Assembly: GCA_963807015.1 (NCBI GenBank) | Contig: CAWEAS010000002.1 | Span: 1 to 64,000 of the forward strand | Reading direction: 5' to 3' | Origin: JAJPKK01 sp963807015 | GTDB taxonomy: Bacteria; Pseudomonadota; Alphaproteobacteria; Rhizobiales; Xanthobacteraceae | DNA: 64,000 nt | In this document: positions 1-9,410 of the stretch, piece by piece | How positions within the stretch are numbered: position 1 is the stretch's first letter | Layout of the letters: every line of letters begins with the position of its first letter | Program-made: the position numbers and the translations under genes | The notes under the pieces: model-generated | Database searches by the model: none | What the model was told of the DNA's origin: nothing | What the model saw: the letters and a program-made list of their open reading frames with translations, nothing else

Positions 1-1299
1 AGATTGAGTTTCATTACATCGCGCAGAAAGCTTGGGAGAACCCGCGTTAATTCGCCCTCGACGCTGCCTGGATTAATTACTGTTACGGCGTAATCACGGA
101 AGTGGGGCATCGATAGACCTGTAACGATTACCCCCCGTTTGCGTGTCGATTTGGAACTCATACGGCGATGGCCAGTCGGCGCAAGTGACGCGAACTCGGC
201 GCGAAACCTGCCTCCTTCGTCGAACAATTCACGCGGTCTGTAGCTTTTCATCCACTCTTCGAGCTGCTTGAGATGCTCGGGATTCCTGAAATCCGCGATC
301 GGAACCTGATGCGCGCGCCACGTCCCCTCCACCGGCTTGCCGTCCACGAACTTTGGCCCAGTCCAGCCTTTTGGCGTCGCGGAATACGATCATGGGCCAA
401 CGCGGCCGCTCCACCGTGTCTGGAGAAGAACGGGCAGCCTTCTGGATCTTGTAGATCTCCGCGAGGATCGTATCGAGCGTGGCAGCCAGACTTTGATGCA
501 CCACCGCGGGGATGTCGCCTTCCACGAAATGCGGTTCATAGCCGTAACCGCGGATCAGGTCGGTCAATTCCTGGCGGCCGATGCGCGCAAGCACGGTCGG
601 ATTTGCAATCTTGAACCCGTTGAGATGAAGGATCGGAAGAACCGCCCCATCACGTGCGGGATTGAGAAACTTGTTGGAGTGCCAACTCGTGGCAAGTGCG
701 CCGGTCTCAGCCTCGCCGTCGCCGATGATGCAGGTGACGATCAGATCTGGATTATCGAATGCCGCGCCGTAGGCGTGGACCAGCGAATAGCCCAGTTCTC
801 CGCCTTCGTGAATTGAGCCGGGCGTTTCCGGCGATACGTGACTGGGGACTCCGTAAGGCCAGGAGAACTGGCGAAAGAGCCTGCGCAAGCCGTTCCGGTC
901 ACGCTCGATCGCCGGATAACGTTCGGTGTACGATCCTTCGAGGTAGGTCATCGCCACGATGCCGGGACCACCATGACCCGGCCCGACGACGTACATCATG
1001 TTCAGATCGTTCTCCTTGATCAACCGGTTGACGTGGACGTAGAGAAAGTTCAATCCCGGCGTCGTGCCCCAATGGCCCAGGAGACGCGGCTTGATATGTT
1101 CGAGACTAAGCGGGGATTCCAGCAGAGGGTTATCTCGCAGATAGATCTGCCCGACCGAAAGGTAATTCGCGGCGCGCCAATACGCGTCCATCTTTTCCAG
1201 CAGATTGGGTGACAGCGTGGCGGGCACCTCATCCGGCCAAGCGGGCGACAGCGGAGCGGGTATATGTTCCAGAAGATCGGGCGGCGGCGCGGCAACCAT
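1..1299 (-). pseudogene. xfp: phosphoketolase (xfp), frameshifted and cut by the window edge
   Basis: Xylulose-5-P/fructose-6-P phosphoketolase cleaves sugar phosphates with phosphate to acetyl-phosphate using thiamine diphosphate. The first ~310 residues match the family, with GPGHGG and GDGEAETGALATSWHSNKF thiamine-site motifs. I chose the ATG at 1299 because AAGGAG lies 7 bases upstream; an earlier in-frame ATG at 1332 lacks this. Near position 377 the frame breaks. One extra base (CGCGACG where CGCACG is expected) moves the family sequence TPKGWTGPKFVDGKPVEG into the next frame. In that frame it continues through RNPEHLKQLEEWMKSY and FRDYAVTV to the window edge. Either the gene is broken or the read has a base error. 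It is the last visible gene of the gnd-zwf-HAD operon. The remainder (~400 residues) lies outside. Confidence 0.88.
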
Positions 1300-1332
1300 C
1301 GGAGGCTCCTTACGGGTGCGTCCACGCGCCAC

Positions 1333-1491
1333 GGACGGATGGTCTCAAAGATGAGCGCGTTCGGCGATATCGCGGAGATGCAGCACCCGCTCGACATTGG
1401 GCATGAAACTGGCCGGCTCGAGCAGCGCACCCGCTTTCTTTCTCAAGCTCCCAAACGCCCGATAGCGCGCGGAGGAGTTTGACCGTCGAAG
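1333..1491. other. no gene seen upstream of phosphoketolase
   Basis: A 160-base gap between the short coupled ORF and the phosphoketolase ribosome binding site. I see no convincing coding frame or terminator hairpin. Confidence 0.4.
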
Positions 1492-1602
1492 CTAATCGTC
1501 AGGTTCACGTTCAAAGGTTTCGCCGTCGATCAACGCACGGTATTCGCGATGATATGGATCGGCGGTGGCTTGAATGGAGGAAGCTCCAACAATCGGCTTC
1601 AT
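1492..1602 (-). CDS. 36-residue ORF coupled to the HAD hydrolase
   Basis: A very short frame starts MKPIVGASSIQATADP and ends EREPDD. Its ATG overlaps the TGA stop of the preceding HAD gene (ATGA), the same arrangement as elsewhere in this operon, which suggests translational coupling. I do not recognise the protein. It could be a real small protein, or the 5' remnant of a gene lost between the HAD gene and phosphoketolase. Confidence 0.35.
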   Translation of the reverse strand: MKPIVGASSIQATADPYHREYRALIDGETFEREPDD

Positions 1603-2450
1603 GATGCCCTCGTTAGGGCCAAGCGGGTGCCAGGTAATATAAATTGCTCGATCGCCTTGGCGAAACCTTCATCGTCGTAGGAGCCGGTTACCAAATTGGC
1701 CTGAGCCTGCACGTTCGGGCTGGCGTTGCCCATCGCAATGCTGAGGCCGCTCTTGCGAAACATCAGAACGTCGTTGGGCATGTCGCCGATCGTTGCGATC
1801 TCATTGGTCGGGACTGAGAGCAGTTTTGACAGTGTCGTAACGACGGTTCCCTTGTTAGCGTCTGGGTGGGTGACGTCGAGATAGTAGGGTTGCGAACGGG
1901 CCGCCGACGCTTTAGCGCCAAGAGTGTCCTGGGCATCCTTTTCGCAGCGAGCGACCAAATCACGATCGTCGCTCACGCCCACGATTTTGACGGCACCGCT
2001 GAGCACACCTTCGAAATTCTCGACGACTGTCGGGGCGAAGTTGACGGTCCATTGCTCACGCGCGACATGCGGCGCATTGGGGTCACGGACAAACCAGTCC
2101 TTTCCGCTATAGACCCACACATCCATGTCGTTCTGGAGGATGACTTCCAGCGCGCGTGCTGCGACATCAGCAGCTAGCACGTGCTGTTCCATGATGGTCA
2201 TATTCGGGCTCGACGAATATTCCGCCGTAAATCCTGCGACCGGGGTTCGCAGCGCCAACAGATTGATCAAACTCGCCATGCCGCGCGGCGGCCGGCCGCT
2301 GGTAATCGCAAAGGCGATGTCCGCGGTTTGCAGAGCCTTCACGGCGGCTCGGGCGCGCGGCGTTAATACTTTCTCCGCAGTGACGAGCGTGCCATCGACG
2401 TCCGCGAGAACAAGCGAGATGGTCGATGCGACGCGACCACGTTCTACCAT
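1599..2450 (-). CDS. Cof-type HAD-IIB family hydrolase
   Basis: A 283-residue cytosolic phosphatase of the HAD superfamily, class IIB. Motif I is LADVDGTLVT near residue 15 (nucleophile Asp and acid/base Asp). Motif II is TSGRP near residue 50, a Lys lies in the NKGT segment near 201, and motif IV GDMPNDVLMF is near 218. Members dephosphorylate sugar phosphates and similar small metabolites; the substrate here is unknown, but placement in a pentose-phosphate operon suggests a sugar phosphate. Its start overlaps the stop of the upstream paralogue by 7 bases, and its stop overlaps the next ATG. Length and motifs are complete. Confidence 0.85.
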   Translation of the reverse strand: MVERGRVASTISLVLADVDGTLVTAEKVLTPRARAAVKALQTADIAFAITSGRPPRGMASLINLLALRTPVAGFTAEYSSSPNMTIMEQHVLAADVAARALEVILQNDMDVWVYSGKDWFVRDPNAPHVAREQWTVNFAPTVVENFEGVLSGAVKIVGVSDDRDLVARCEKDAQDTLGAKASAARSQPYYLDVTHPDANKGTVVTTLSKLLSVPTNEIATIGDMPNDVLMFRKSGLSIAMGNASPNVQAQANLVTGSYDDEGFAKAIEQFILPGTRLALTRAS

Positions 2451-3313
2451 GCGCGATCTCCCGCTTTCACCGCCTCAATCGGTGCATGCGAAGGACTGCC
2501 CTCGAGGATGAACCGCTCGATCGCGTGAGCGAAGCCATCTTCGCGGTTGCTATCCGTTACGAAATCCGCTGCCCGTTGCACCTGCAGACTGGCATTACCC
2601 ATGGCGATACTCAGACCGCTCCGCTCGAACATCGCGACATCGCCGTCGCCGATGACGGCGACCTCCACCAACGGAACAGTCAACAGCTTCGCGATCTCAC
2701 ATAATGCGACGCCCTTGTTGGCAAGCGGGTGGGTGATGTCGAGGTAGTAGGGCTGCGAACGGGCGACGAAAGCGTTATCAGCGAGCGCGGTCCGCACATC
2801 GTGCTCGCACTCTTCGAGAAGCTCGAAATCCCTGCTGACACCGACGATTTTGGCGGCAAAGTCGAGGGCGGCGCCGCAATCCTCGACGATTGTCGGCCGG
2901 AATCCCACCGTGCGCTCCTCGAGCCGCACATAAGCCCCGTCGGTGTCGCACACTAGCCAGTTCTGCCCGCTGAAAACCCAGACCTCCACAGCGCGCGCAT
3001 TAAGTGTCTCGACCGCGCGCCGAGCGGCCCCGGACAACAGGAGATGGTCAGCGACCACTGTAAGGTCCGGCGTCGCTATCACCCCGCCATTGAAGCCTCC
3101 CACGGGTGCGGTGATTGCGAGGAACTCGAGCAGCATGCGCAAACCGCGGGGCGACCGGCTGCTGATAATCGAAAAAATGATTCCGCTTGCACGCAGTTCT
3201 GCCACGGCCGCCTGAGAGCGCGCAGTCAACATTTTATCATCAGTAACCAACGTGCCATCGACATCCGAAATCACGGCCGAACATTTGAACGGCATCGGGC
3301 GCGCGCAACTCAT
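2444..3313 (-). CDS. Cof-type HAD-IIB hydrolase, paralogue with altered motif IV
   Basis: A 289-residue paralogue of the following gene, aligned over its full length (SDVDGTLVTDDK motif I near residue 16, SSRSP motif II near 52, NKG Lys region, SIAMGNAS near the end). Where the paralogue reads GDMPNDVLMF this copy reads GDGDVAMF, so two residues including the motif IV Asn are missing. That loop binds magnesium, so activity may be reduced or altered. The ATG overlaps the zwf TGA (ATGA), showing tight coupling within gnd-zwf-HAD-HAD. Confidence 0.82.
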   Translation of the reverse strand: MSCARPMPFKCSAVISDVDGTLVTDDKMLTARSQAAVAELRASGIIFSIISSRSPRGLRMLLEFLAITAPVGGFNGGVIATPDLTVVADHLLLSGAARRAVETLNARAVEVWVFSGQNWLVCDTDGAYVRLEERTVGFRPTIVEDCGAALDFAAKIVGVSRDFELLEECEHDVRTALADNAFVARSQPYYLDITHPLANKGVALCEIAKLLTVPLVEVAVIGDGDVAMFERSGLSIAMGNASLQVQRAADFVTDSNREDGFAHAIERFILEGSPSHAPIEAVKAGDRAW

Positions 3314-4922
3314 GGCGATTGTCCATGGCCATCGCCGTGTACGCTCCGCCAGCGTCGGCCGTCTCGCGCCAGAAGGGCATCCGCTTCGTTCGGTCCTGCG
3401 CTTCCTGCCTGATAGATCGGCACATCTGCCGCATCATTCTTCACCCAGGCGTCAAGCACCGGTTGCACGATACGCCAAGTCTGCTCCACCATGTCGGCGC
3501 GCATAAATAATGTCGGGTCGCCGATCATGACGTCATAGAGCAGCGTCTCGTATCCGACATTTGGTTCTTTGGGGAACCAGTCATCATAGTGGAAGTCCAT
3601 TTTCACGGCGGCTAGGTCAACCACAGGACCTCGGCGCTTGACCTCGAACTGCAGGGAGATTCCTTCATCCGGCGCAATGCGGAGCACCAGCCAGTTGGGC
3701 CGCAGCGTGTCGACAGGAGTGTTCTGGAACGCTGCATAGGGTGCCTGCTTGAAGCGAATTGCAATCTCGGTATTTCGTTGCGACATGTTCTTGCCGGTAC
3801 GCAGGTAAAAGGGCACCCCGGCCCAACGCCAGTTATCGATCTCGAGCTGCATCGCGACATAGGTCTCGACGTTCGAACCTGGCGCCACATTGGGCTCTTG
3901 CCGGTAGGCCTTCGCCTTGTTGCCCAGCACTGTGCCGGCGCCGTACTGGCCACGCACCGCTGCTTCGGGCTTGACGGCTGGCATCGCGGCTAACACCTCG
4001 GCCTTCTTTGAATGGATCGCGGCGGCATCGAAGCCCGTGGGCGGCTCCATGGCCACCATCGAGAGCAACGTGAACAGGTGATTGGGGACCATGTCGCGTA
4101 GCGCCCCAGTCGCCTCGTAGAAGTTGCCGCGGTCCTCCACACCGACCGTCTCCGCAGCAGTGATCTGCACGTGATCGATCCGGTCGTGGTTCCAGATCGG
4201 TTCGAACATCCCGTTGGCGAAGCGGAACGCCATGATGCTCTGGACCGTGTCCTTACCGAGAAAGTGGTCGATCCGGAAAATCTGGTCCTCGTGCAGCGTC
4301 CGCTGGATGCGGGCGTTCAGCTCGCGCGCCAATCGAGGCTATGGCCGAACGGCTTCTCGATCACCACGCGGCGCCAGAATCGATGCCTCCCGTTCTCTTT
4401 CTTGTCCTCGTCGGTGAGCTTCGCCTTGCCGAGCTGTTCGACCACGGAGCCGAAGAGCTGATCCGCGACTGCGAGATAGAAGATGGCGTTGCCCTGTGTG
4501 CCGCGGGCCTTGTCAGCCTCTTCAAGTGCCCTGCGAAGCTTGTCATACAGATCGGGCTTCGTCAGGTCGCCCCGCACATACACCATTTTCTCCGCAAGCC
4601 GCTTCCACGCAGCCTCGTCGATATGGTCGACATCGAACTCCGTGGTAGGGTTGCCAACAAAGCTTTTCAGCGTGTCGTAAAGGTGGTCGCGCCAGCTTTC
4701 CGCGCTGCCCTCTGCGCGGGCCACGCCGATCAATGCAAATTTATCCGGTAGCACCTTGGTGTGCGAGAGATTGTAGAGTGCTGGAATCACCAACCGCTTG
4801 GTCAGGTCGCCGGTGGCACCGAATATCACCATGGCGCAGGGATCGGCTGGTTTGGCCTCTCGCCGCGGCGCGAACTGCGCCACCGGCGCAGTCTGCGGCG
4901 TCCAAATCAGACGGTCGTCCAT
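3310..4922 (-). pseudogene. zwf: glucose-6-phosphate dehydrogenase (zwf), one-base frameshift
   Basis: Catalyses glucose-6-phosphate + NADP to 6-phosphogluconolactone, the entry step of the oxidative pentose phosphate and Entner-Doudoroff routes. The N-terminal part has the nucleotide-binding IFGATGDLTKR and ends in IEKPFGHSL. The C-terminal part opens ARELN..RIDHFLGKDTVQ, the active-site block, and runs to the usual end. The two halves lie in different frames and join if one base is restored near 4330 (GATTGGCGC from GATTCGGCGC). The ATG at 4922 sits 4 bases after the gnd stop, so it is preferred over the upstream ATG at 4991 that lies inside gnd. Rejoined length (~537 residues) fits the family. 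The gap may be a true mutation or a base error. Confidence 0.9.
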
Positions 4923-4926
4923 GGCA

Positions 4927-5973
4927 CTACTCGGCGGCGTGCTGTGTCGCCGAGCGACGGTGCAAATCCTTTGGCTGTGGTTCGGGGTCAATCGGCTCTT
5001 GACCCTCGAGGTGCCCGCCGAAGCCGAAGCGCATGGCTGAGAGCATCTTTTCGCCGAAGGTATGCTCCCGCCTTGAGCGGAAACGGGCGTAGAGCGCCGT
5101 GGTGATCACATCTGCTGGCACGGCTTCCTCGATCGCAGCTTCGACCGTCCAGCGACCCTCACCCAAATCCTGGACGAAGCCGGAAAAATCCTTCAATTGC
5201 GGATCCTTCGCCAGCGCAGCGGCGCCGAGATCAAGCAGCCAGGATGAAATGACGCTGCCTCGCCGCCAAACCTCCGCGATATCCGGCATGTTCAGCGTGA
5301 AGCGTTCGTCCTCGGCTAGATCCTTCGAGTCCTTGTTGCGCAGGATGTCGAAGCCCTCGGCGTAGGCCTGCATCAAACCGTACTCGATGCCGTTATGCAC
5401 CATCTTGACGAAGTGCCCGGCGCCCGACGGACCAGCGTGAATGTAACCGCGCTCGGCGCGGGAATCGCCGTTCTGGCGCCCCGCTGTGCGCGGGATACTA
5501 CCCAACCCGGGAGCGAGCGCCGAGAAGATCGGATCGAGGTGATCCACAGCTTCCTTTGAGCCACCGATCATCATGCAATAGCCGCGCTCGATGCCCCAGA
5601 CGCCGCCGGACGTACCGCAATCGATGTAGCGAATACCCTTCTCGGCCAGTTTCTTGGCGCGACGAATGTCGTCCTTGTAGAACGAATTGCCGCCATCGAT
5701 GACAATGTCGTCGCGCTCCAGCAGGCCGCTGAGACTTTCGATCATTTCTTCGGTGACCCGGCCGGCGGGCAACATCAGCCAGATCGCACGCGGCTTTTCC
5801 CTGAGCGTCTTCACAACTTCCGCAAGCGTCGCTGCGGCCGTGGCACCATCCTTCGCCAGCGCTTGGCGCGTCTTGGCGGTCCGCGCGTACACTACGCAAT
5901 GGTGTCCCGCGTTCATCAGGCGGCGGGACATGTTGCCACCCATTTTGCCGAGTCCGATCATTCCGATCTGCAT
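4927..5973 (-). CDS. gnd: 6-phosphogluconate dehydrogenase, decarboxylating (short type)
   Basis: Converts 6-phosphogluconate to ribulose-5-phosphate with NAD(P) and release of CO2. The 348-residue protein has the Rossmann motif GLGKMGGN at residue 7, the substrate-binding GTSGGVWG near 125, and the catalytic KMVHNGIEYG block near 190. Length matches the short (~330 residue) GndA class. A ribosome binding site GAAGA precedes the ATG. zwf follows after 4 bases, so the two oxidative pentose-phosphate enzymes are co-translated. The gene appears intact, unlike its neighbours zwf and xfp. Confidence 0.92.
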   Translation of the reverse strand: MQIGMIGLGKMGGNMSRRLMNAGHHCVVYARTAKTRQALAKDGATAAATLAEVVKTLREKPRAIWLMLPAGRVTEEMIESLSGLLERDDIVIDGGNSFYKDDIRRAKKLAEKGIRYIDCGTSGGVWGIERGYCMMIGGSKEAVDHLDPIFSALAPGLGSIPRTAGRQNGDSRAERGYIHAGPSGAGHFVKMVHNGIEYGLMQAYAEGFDILRNKDSKDLAEDERFTLNMPDIAEVWRRGSVISSWLLDLGAAALAKDPQLKDFSGFVQDLGEGRWTVEAAIEEAVPADVITTALYARFRSRREHTFGEKMLSAMRFGFGGHLEGQEPIDPEPQPKDLHRRSATQHAAE

Positions 5974-6009
5974 TTGTCTTCTCCGGTTGTTGGCTCCCGC
6001 CAGCGCTTG

Positions 6010-6170
6010 CTGAATAGCTTTTGCGTGTCGTTAATCTCGCCGCGACATGCACCTCAAGACGCGCGAACAGGCCTCGCCGATCAGCCAGCTGCCGCGCCCC
6101 TCCGTCGCCTCGATGACACCGAAAGCGTATTTCTTGTCCGGCACCTGGAGATCGCCAGGATTGCCGGATC
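6010..6170 (-). pseudogene. 3' relic of transaldolase/phosphoglucose isomerase (tal-pgi)
   Basis: Just upstream of gnd one frame reads PGDLQVPDKKYAFGVIEA, which resembles the C-terminal region of the fused transaldolase-glucose-6-phosphate isomerase that often precedes gnd in this bacterial family. A second frame then gives RRGLFARLEVHV, like the expected tail. No longer homology is seen beyond about 6170, so the gene is cut there and also frameshifted. The break would mark the junction between the conserved operon and the accessory DNA. Recognition is from memory of the family and the stretch is short. Confidence 0.5.
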
Positions 6171-6179
6171 ATTATCGAC

Positions 6180-7220
6180 TAGGCTGGCATGTCGGCCTCT
6201 CGCGACCTTTTGACGGCCACCGGTGTAAGGAGAAGCCCCTCATCCCCAACCCGCAAATGAGCGGGTGGTTCCAGCCTGAGGCCCAATGGTTCCCCGTCAG
6301 CCCACTCAATTCCTGGTGACTTGCCGCTGATGAACGCTATTGCCCGATAATACTGGTCTCGTTGGTCGGAACCGTGCTCCTGATCACGCAGTCCCATAGA
6401 CCCGATTCCAAAGCGTTAAATCGATGAAACTTGTTCCAATCCACGCAAATAATGGGACATCAATTGTCAGATTTGACGACGCGGCTGGAGAGCCACTTTT
6501 AGCGCGTGACCTGCCAGACCTTTTCAACGGAGCCGAGTTCGGGAGCTTTTTCCGAGGCAGGGCAATAAATGGTGATGTTCGGACGCGATAAATTGCGGCG
6601 ACACGTGCCCACCCGCGTTAATCGACTAAGGAGTAAAAGACGCGGGCCCGAGGGCATGATCTTGGCCAATTGCAGGTTCGTCACTTCGGGTATCGCAGGC
6701 GGTTTCGACTTCGTGATCGGTCAGTCCCGCCGTCCATTCAAAACAATTTTGTTGCAATTTCCCGCCATCCATTCCTAGTTTTCAGCGGGCTTCCAGAAGG
6801 ACTGTGCGCGCGCAAGATGCTGCTCTTTCCAGTTCGGCCTCACATTGGCGCCGATCGAGCCACACCGCGTGCCACACCATGCGCAGGCCGAACCACGGCA
6901 CCACGACGTTCGCGAGGTCGCGCATGTTGCCGAAGTCATCGGCTGAATTGGAGCGGTGTCGCGCTTTAGGCTCATATTGCCAACTGACGGTCGTCGTCGC
7001 GCTTCAACGGTTTCGATCGAGCAACAGCTCTTCGGCTTCCAGCTCAGCGGCACGGTTGTCGTAGTCGATGGCCAGTTCTCGCAGGTTCACGGCGAGCGGG
7101 TCGTCGTCGCTGATACGTTTTGTAATCCGTCGCCATCGCGCTGCGTGCTGGCGGGAGACGGCAGCGGTTCGCTTCGCTATGTTTGCTTTGCCGGTCCAGA
7201 CCAGTCATCAGCTCGGCCAT
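6180..7220. other. about 1 kb without a convincing gene
   Basis: Only weak frames occur. One on the minus strand (6179-6397, 72 codons, containing EWADGEPLGLRLEPPAHLRVGDEG) is protein-like in the middle but has no clear ribosome binding site. I recognise nothing else. Confidence 0.4.
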
Positions 7221-7388
7221 TCACTTCCGTTCGCGAAGTGTCTTGCCTGTGTTCGGCTCAACGAAATGCAAACGATTACACGCTAGGCAATGTACGGCAA
7301 CGTAGCGGCCGTTTGCGTCTGTGGCTTCCGTATTGAAGCCCTGGACCATCAGGCCAGTGTCCGGGCAGCGGAAATCGAATGGCGTCAT
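7221..7388 (-). CDS. small zinc-ribbon-like protein
   Basis: A 55-residue protein beginning MTPFDFRCPDTGLMVQGF and carrying a second pair in HCLACNRLHFVEPNTGK. One Cys near the start and a CxxC later, with 'xRCPxTGL' and 'NPxTGK'-like ends, match a short family I associate with Bradyrhizobium relatives. Function is unknown. The ATG at 7388 is used because the upstream extension is not protein-like. Confidence 0.6.
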   Translation of the reverse strand: MTPFDFRCPDTGLMVQGFNTEATDANGRYVAVHCLACNRLHFVEPNTGKTLRERK

Positions 7389-7663
7389 AAGGGACAATAG
7401 GCAGTGGAGCGCGGCCTTGCGCTGGAGCAATCAGTCGCAGCGCCGGTACGCCCTAGGGCCCCCCGATATCTGCCGAGGCTAAACGCCCCAGGCGAGGCAG
7501 CAGCACGTGCTCTTCGCTGGTTCGGCTTTGACTGTGGGACTACGGGCTATACGCCCAGCGCTCCTGTGGTGCCCGATAAGGGGCATCGGCTCGACGGGGG
7601 CGGTGTCGCGTTCGACTTCATTCCTCACGTCGCGCGAAATTGGCGAGAGCAGGCGGGCTGCTT

Positions 7664-7897
7664 TCAGTGGGGCAAAAGAGATCCATCGTTCGCAACGCCA
7701 AATTCAGCGAGCGCGATGGCGGAAAGCTTTCCGGGATCGCATTCACCGGCTGCAGCGAGATCAATCAGCCTTCGCGCAACCACCTTGACCAGCTCATCAT
7801 CTTCGTCGCGGGGGAGATCAAGCGCGCCACAGACGACCTGGAATGCTGTACGTACGGCTTTCCATTGTTTGCGGTTGATGGCGGGTCGTGTTGGCAT
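7664..7897 (-). CDS. hypothetical 77-residue protein
   Basis: Mostly helical sequence (RKQWKAVRTAFQVVCGALDL, then DEDDELVKVVARRLIDLAAAGE and KLSAIALAEF). The second ATG (7897) has GGAG 6 bases upstream and is the better start. I do not know the function. Composition and spacing are those of a real small soluble protein. Confidence 0.55.
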   Translation of the reverse strand: MPTRPAINRKQWKAVRTAFQVVCGALDLPRDEDDELVKVVARRLIDLAAAGECDPGKLSAIALAEFGVANDGSLLPH

Positions 7898-8225
7898 CGG
7901 CATCTCCGCTGGCCGCTGTTGCGAGCGCTCTGGTGTCGTGGCTACTGCCGCCTAGGTTACGTCTTCTCCCTCACCGTTGGTTCCTGCGAAGCGATGTCAG
8001 CATCCTCGCCGTCCGCCGGCGGGGCAGGTTGGCAGACCGTGCCCGGATGCCCAGGGCGAGCAGGTGATCGTGTACGTCGAGCAATCCGAAAGCAATCGTC
8101 CCGTCGCCGAGATCGGCAACCCTGTTCTTCGGCCCATCTTCGATCGAAGTGTGTTAGGAAAAATTGGCGCCCGGAGGCTGCCGGGAGGACACCATGTCCA
8201 TCAGCGCATTCATTATGGAGGCCGC

Positions 8226-8405
8226 ATGAACCAAATCATCCGAGAGCTGAAGCGGCAAGCCGCCGGCGAGAAGCTGGCGCCAGAACAGCTCAAGGCGCTG
8301 ATCCGGGCGGGCTACGTCTACCGGAACGGCGATGAGCACTTCCTCACCGATAAAGCCCGCGACGCTCTTTCTCCACTCGGGGTCCAGCCGCGGGTTGCAC
8401 ATTAG
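8226..8405 (+). CDS. hypothetical 59-residue protein, winged-helix-like
   Basis: Begins MNQIIRELKRQAAGEKLAPE with GGAGG 6 bases before the ATG. The pattern KLAPEQLKALIRAGYVYRNGDEHFLTDKARDALS resembles a short helix-turn-helix followed by a beta wing. That reading is only suggested by the pattern. A strong hairpin lies 80 bases downstream. Confidence 0.5.
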   Translation: MNQIIRELKRQAAGEKLAPEQLKALIRAGYVYRNGDEHFLTDKARDALSPLGVQPRVAH

Positions 8406-8486
8406 CGGAAGGGGGCGGAGAGGCATCGAAATCGGCAGATGCTGCCCGCTTCGCCACCCAAATTTTCTGGCTTCAGGCGCAAAGAA

Positions 8487-8524
8487 AAGCCCCAGCCGGG
8501 GTCTGGGGGACAGGGCTGGGGCTT
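8487..8524. terminator. strong hairpin, probable bidirectional terminator
   Basis: AAGCCCCAGCC and GGCTGGGGCTT form a perfect 11-bp stem around a 16-base G-rich loop. It lies between the end of the plus-strand gene at 8405 and the end of the minus-strand gene at 8600, which suits a convergent terminator. There is no long T tract. Confidence 0.55.
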
Positions 8525-8599
8525 CCATCGTCGGGACCGCCGCAGCAATAAAGCGCTGAGCTACAGGCTGTCCCGACTAGCGTCCGTTTTCGGTGCGAC

Positions 8600-8884
8600 C
8601 TACGCTGCGAAGCGCACCGTTGGTGAGCCTACGACGCCGCTCTTTTGCATCGTCGCCTTCATTTCGTCTGAGCTAAACCAGGTGCGGGCCTTCGCCACGT
8701 CGGCGACATCCTGCAGGATCACGACTTCATTCGGGTCATCGGCGCTGCGAAACACTCTACCGTTGGTGATGCCTGCCGATTGCCGACCTTTCTCATTACC
8801 AATGTAGCTCGTGCGCCAAGTGTTAAAGTCTTTGACCTTGAAGTGAAGGGTCAGGTTTTCGTTCGTATGCTGTGCATTCGTCAT
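8600..8884 (-). CDS. small alpha/beta-barrel-like (ABM/cyclase-type) protein
   Basis: A 94-residue cytosolic protein starting MTNAQHTNENLTLHFKVKDF, with GGAGGAATTACG before the ATG. The layout 'LxxHFKVKDFNTWRTSY ... GITNGRVFRSADDPNEVVILQDV..DVAKARTWFSSDEMKATMQKSGV' is that of dimeric ferredoxin-like antibiotic-biosynthesis-monooxygenase/cyclase relatives. No catalytic role can be assigned. An AT-rich upstream region with tandem A/T runs may hold the promoter. Confidence 0.7.
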   Translation of the reverse strand: MTNAQHTNENLTLHFKVKDFNTWRTSYIGNEKGRQSAGITNGRVFRSADDPNEVVILQDVADVAKARTWFSSDEMKATMQKSGVVGSPTVRFAA

Positions 8885-9131
8885 CGTAATTCCTCCAAAT
8901 ATTATTAAGCACTGAATGAATGTCATTATTCAAACAGTCCACATTAGCTATGTCTTAAAGTCAATAAAACCAGGGTCTGAGCGCAGTACATTTTGCGCCA
9001 AACGAAAGGCGGACGAAATCCGCATCTCGCGTACTTGTGCTTCTGGGGGCAACAGACATTCGCACAAGACGAAGCCCCGGAAAAACCTTCCCCGGAGCAC
9101 CGTTGTCTGTGCGCGATGCAGCAGGTCGTCT

Positions 9132-9377
9132 TTACCTGTCGTCGTGCGTATCGCGCGGGATCGGACTGGAGTTGTGAACCGGCGGCTCCACGTACGTCGG
9201 ATTTGCTGGGTTGGCAGCCCGCGGTTGTTCGCCCGTGGTGACCGGAGCGCGCGGCGTCAATTGCGACGGCGAGCCGGACGGCGCCGGGATGGTCTGTTGC
9301 GCCAGTACTGACGATGATGCGACCGCCAGGATGGCTACCGCCGCCAGAACGGCCGCTGCATTAAGATATGTTTTCAT
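9132..9377 (-). CDS. small exported proline-rich protein
   Basis: 81 residues: a clear signal peptide (MKTYLNAAAVLAAVAILAVA, then SSSVLAQQ with an AxA-like cleavage site), then a Pro/Ser/Thr-rich tail with PAPSGSPSQLTPRAP and VEPPVHNSSPIP. The ATG at 9377 has AAAGAGAAAA upstream. A relative with the same MKxYLN start and PSGSP..PRAP motif lies at 27088-27264. Probably periplasmic, function unknown. Confidence 0.68.
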   Translation of the reverse strand: MKTYLNAAAVLAAVAILAVASSSVLAQQTIPAPSGSPSQLTPRAPVTTGEQPRAANPANPTYVEPPVHNSSPIPRDTHDDR

Positions 9378-9410
9378 GGTATTTTCTCTTTCTAATTTAT
9401 CTACAAACAA

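Noticed and set aside
7404..8335. Long overlapping plus-strand frames (183 and 231 codons)
   Set aside because: They cross the supported minus-strand gene at 7664 and the plus-strand gene at 8226 in other frames and have no protein-like pattern.
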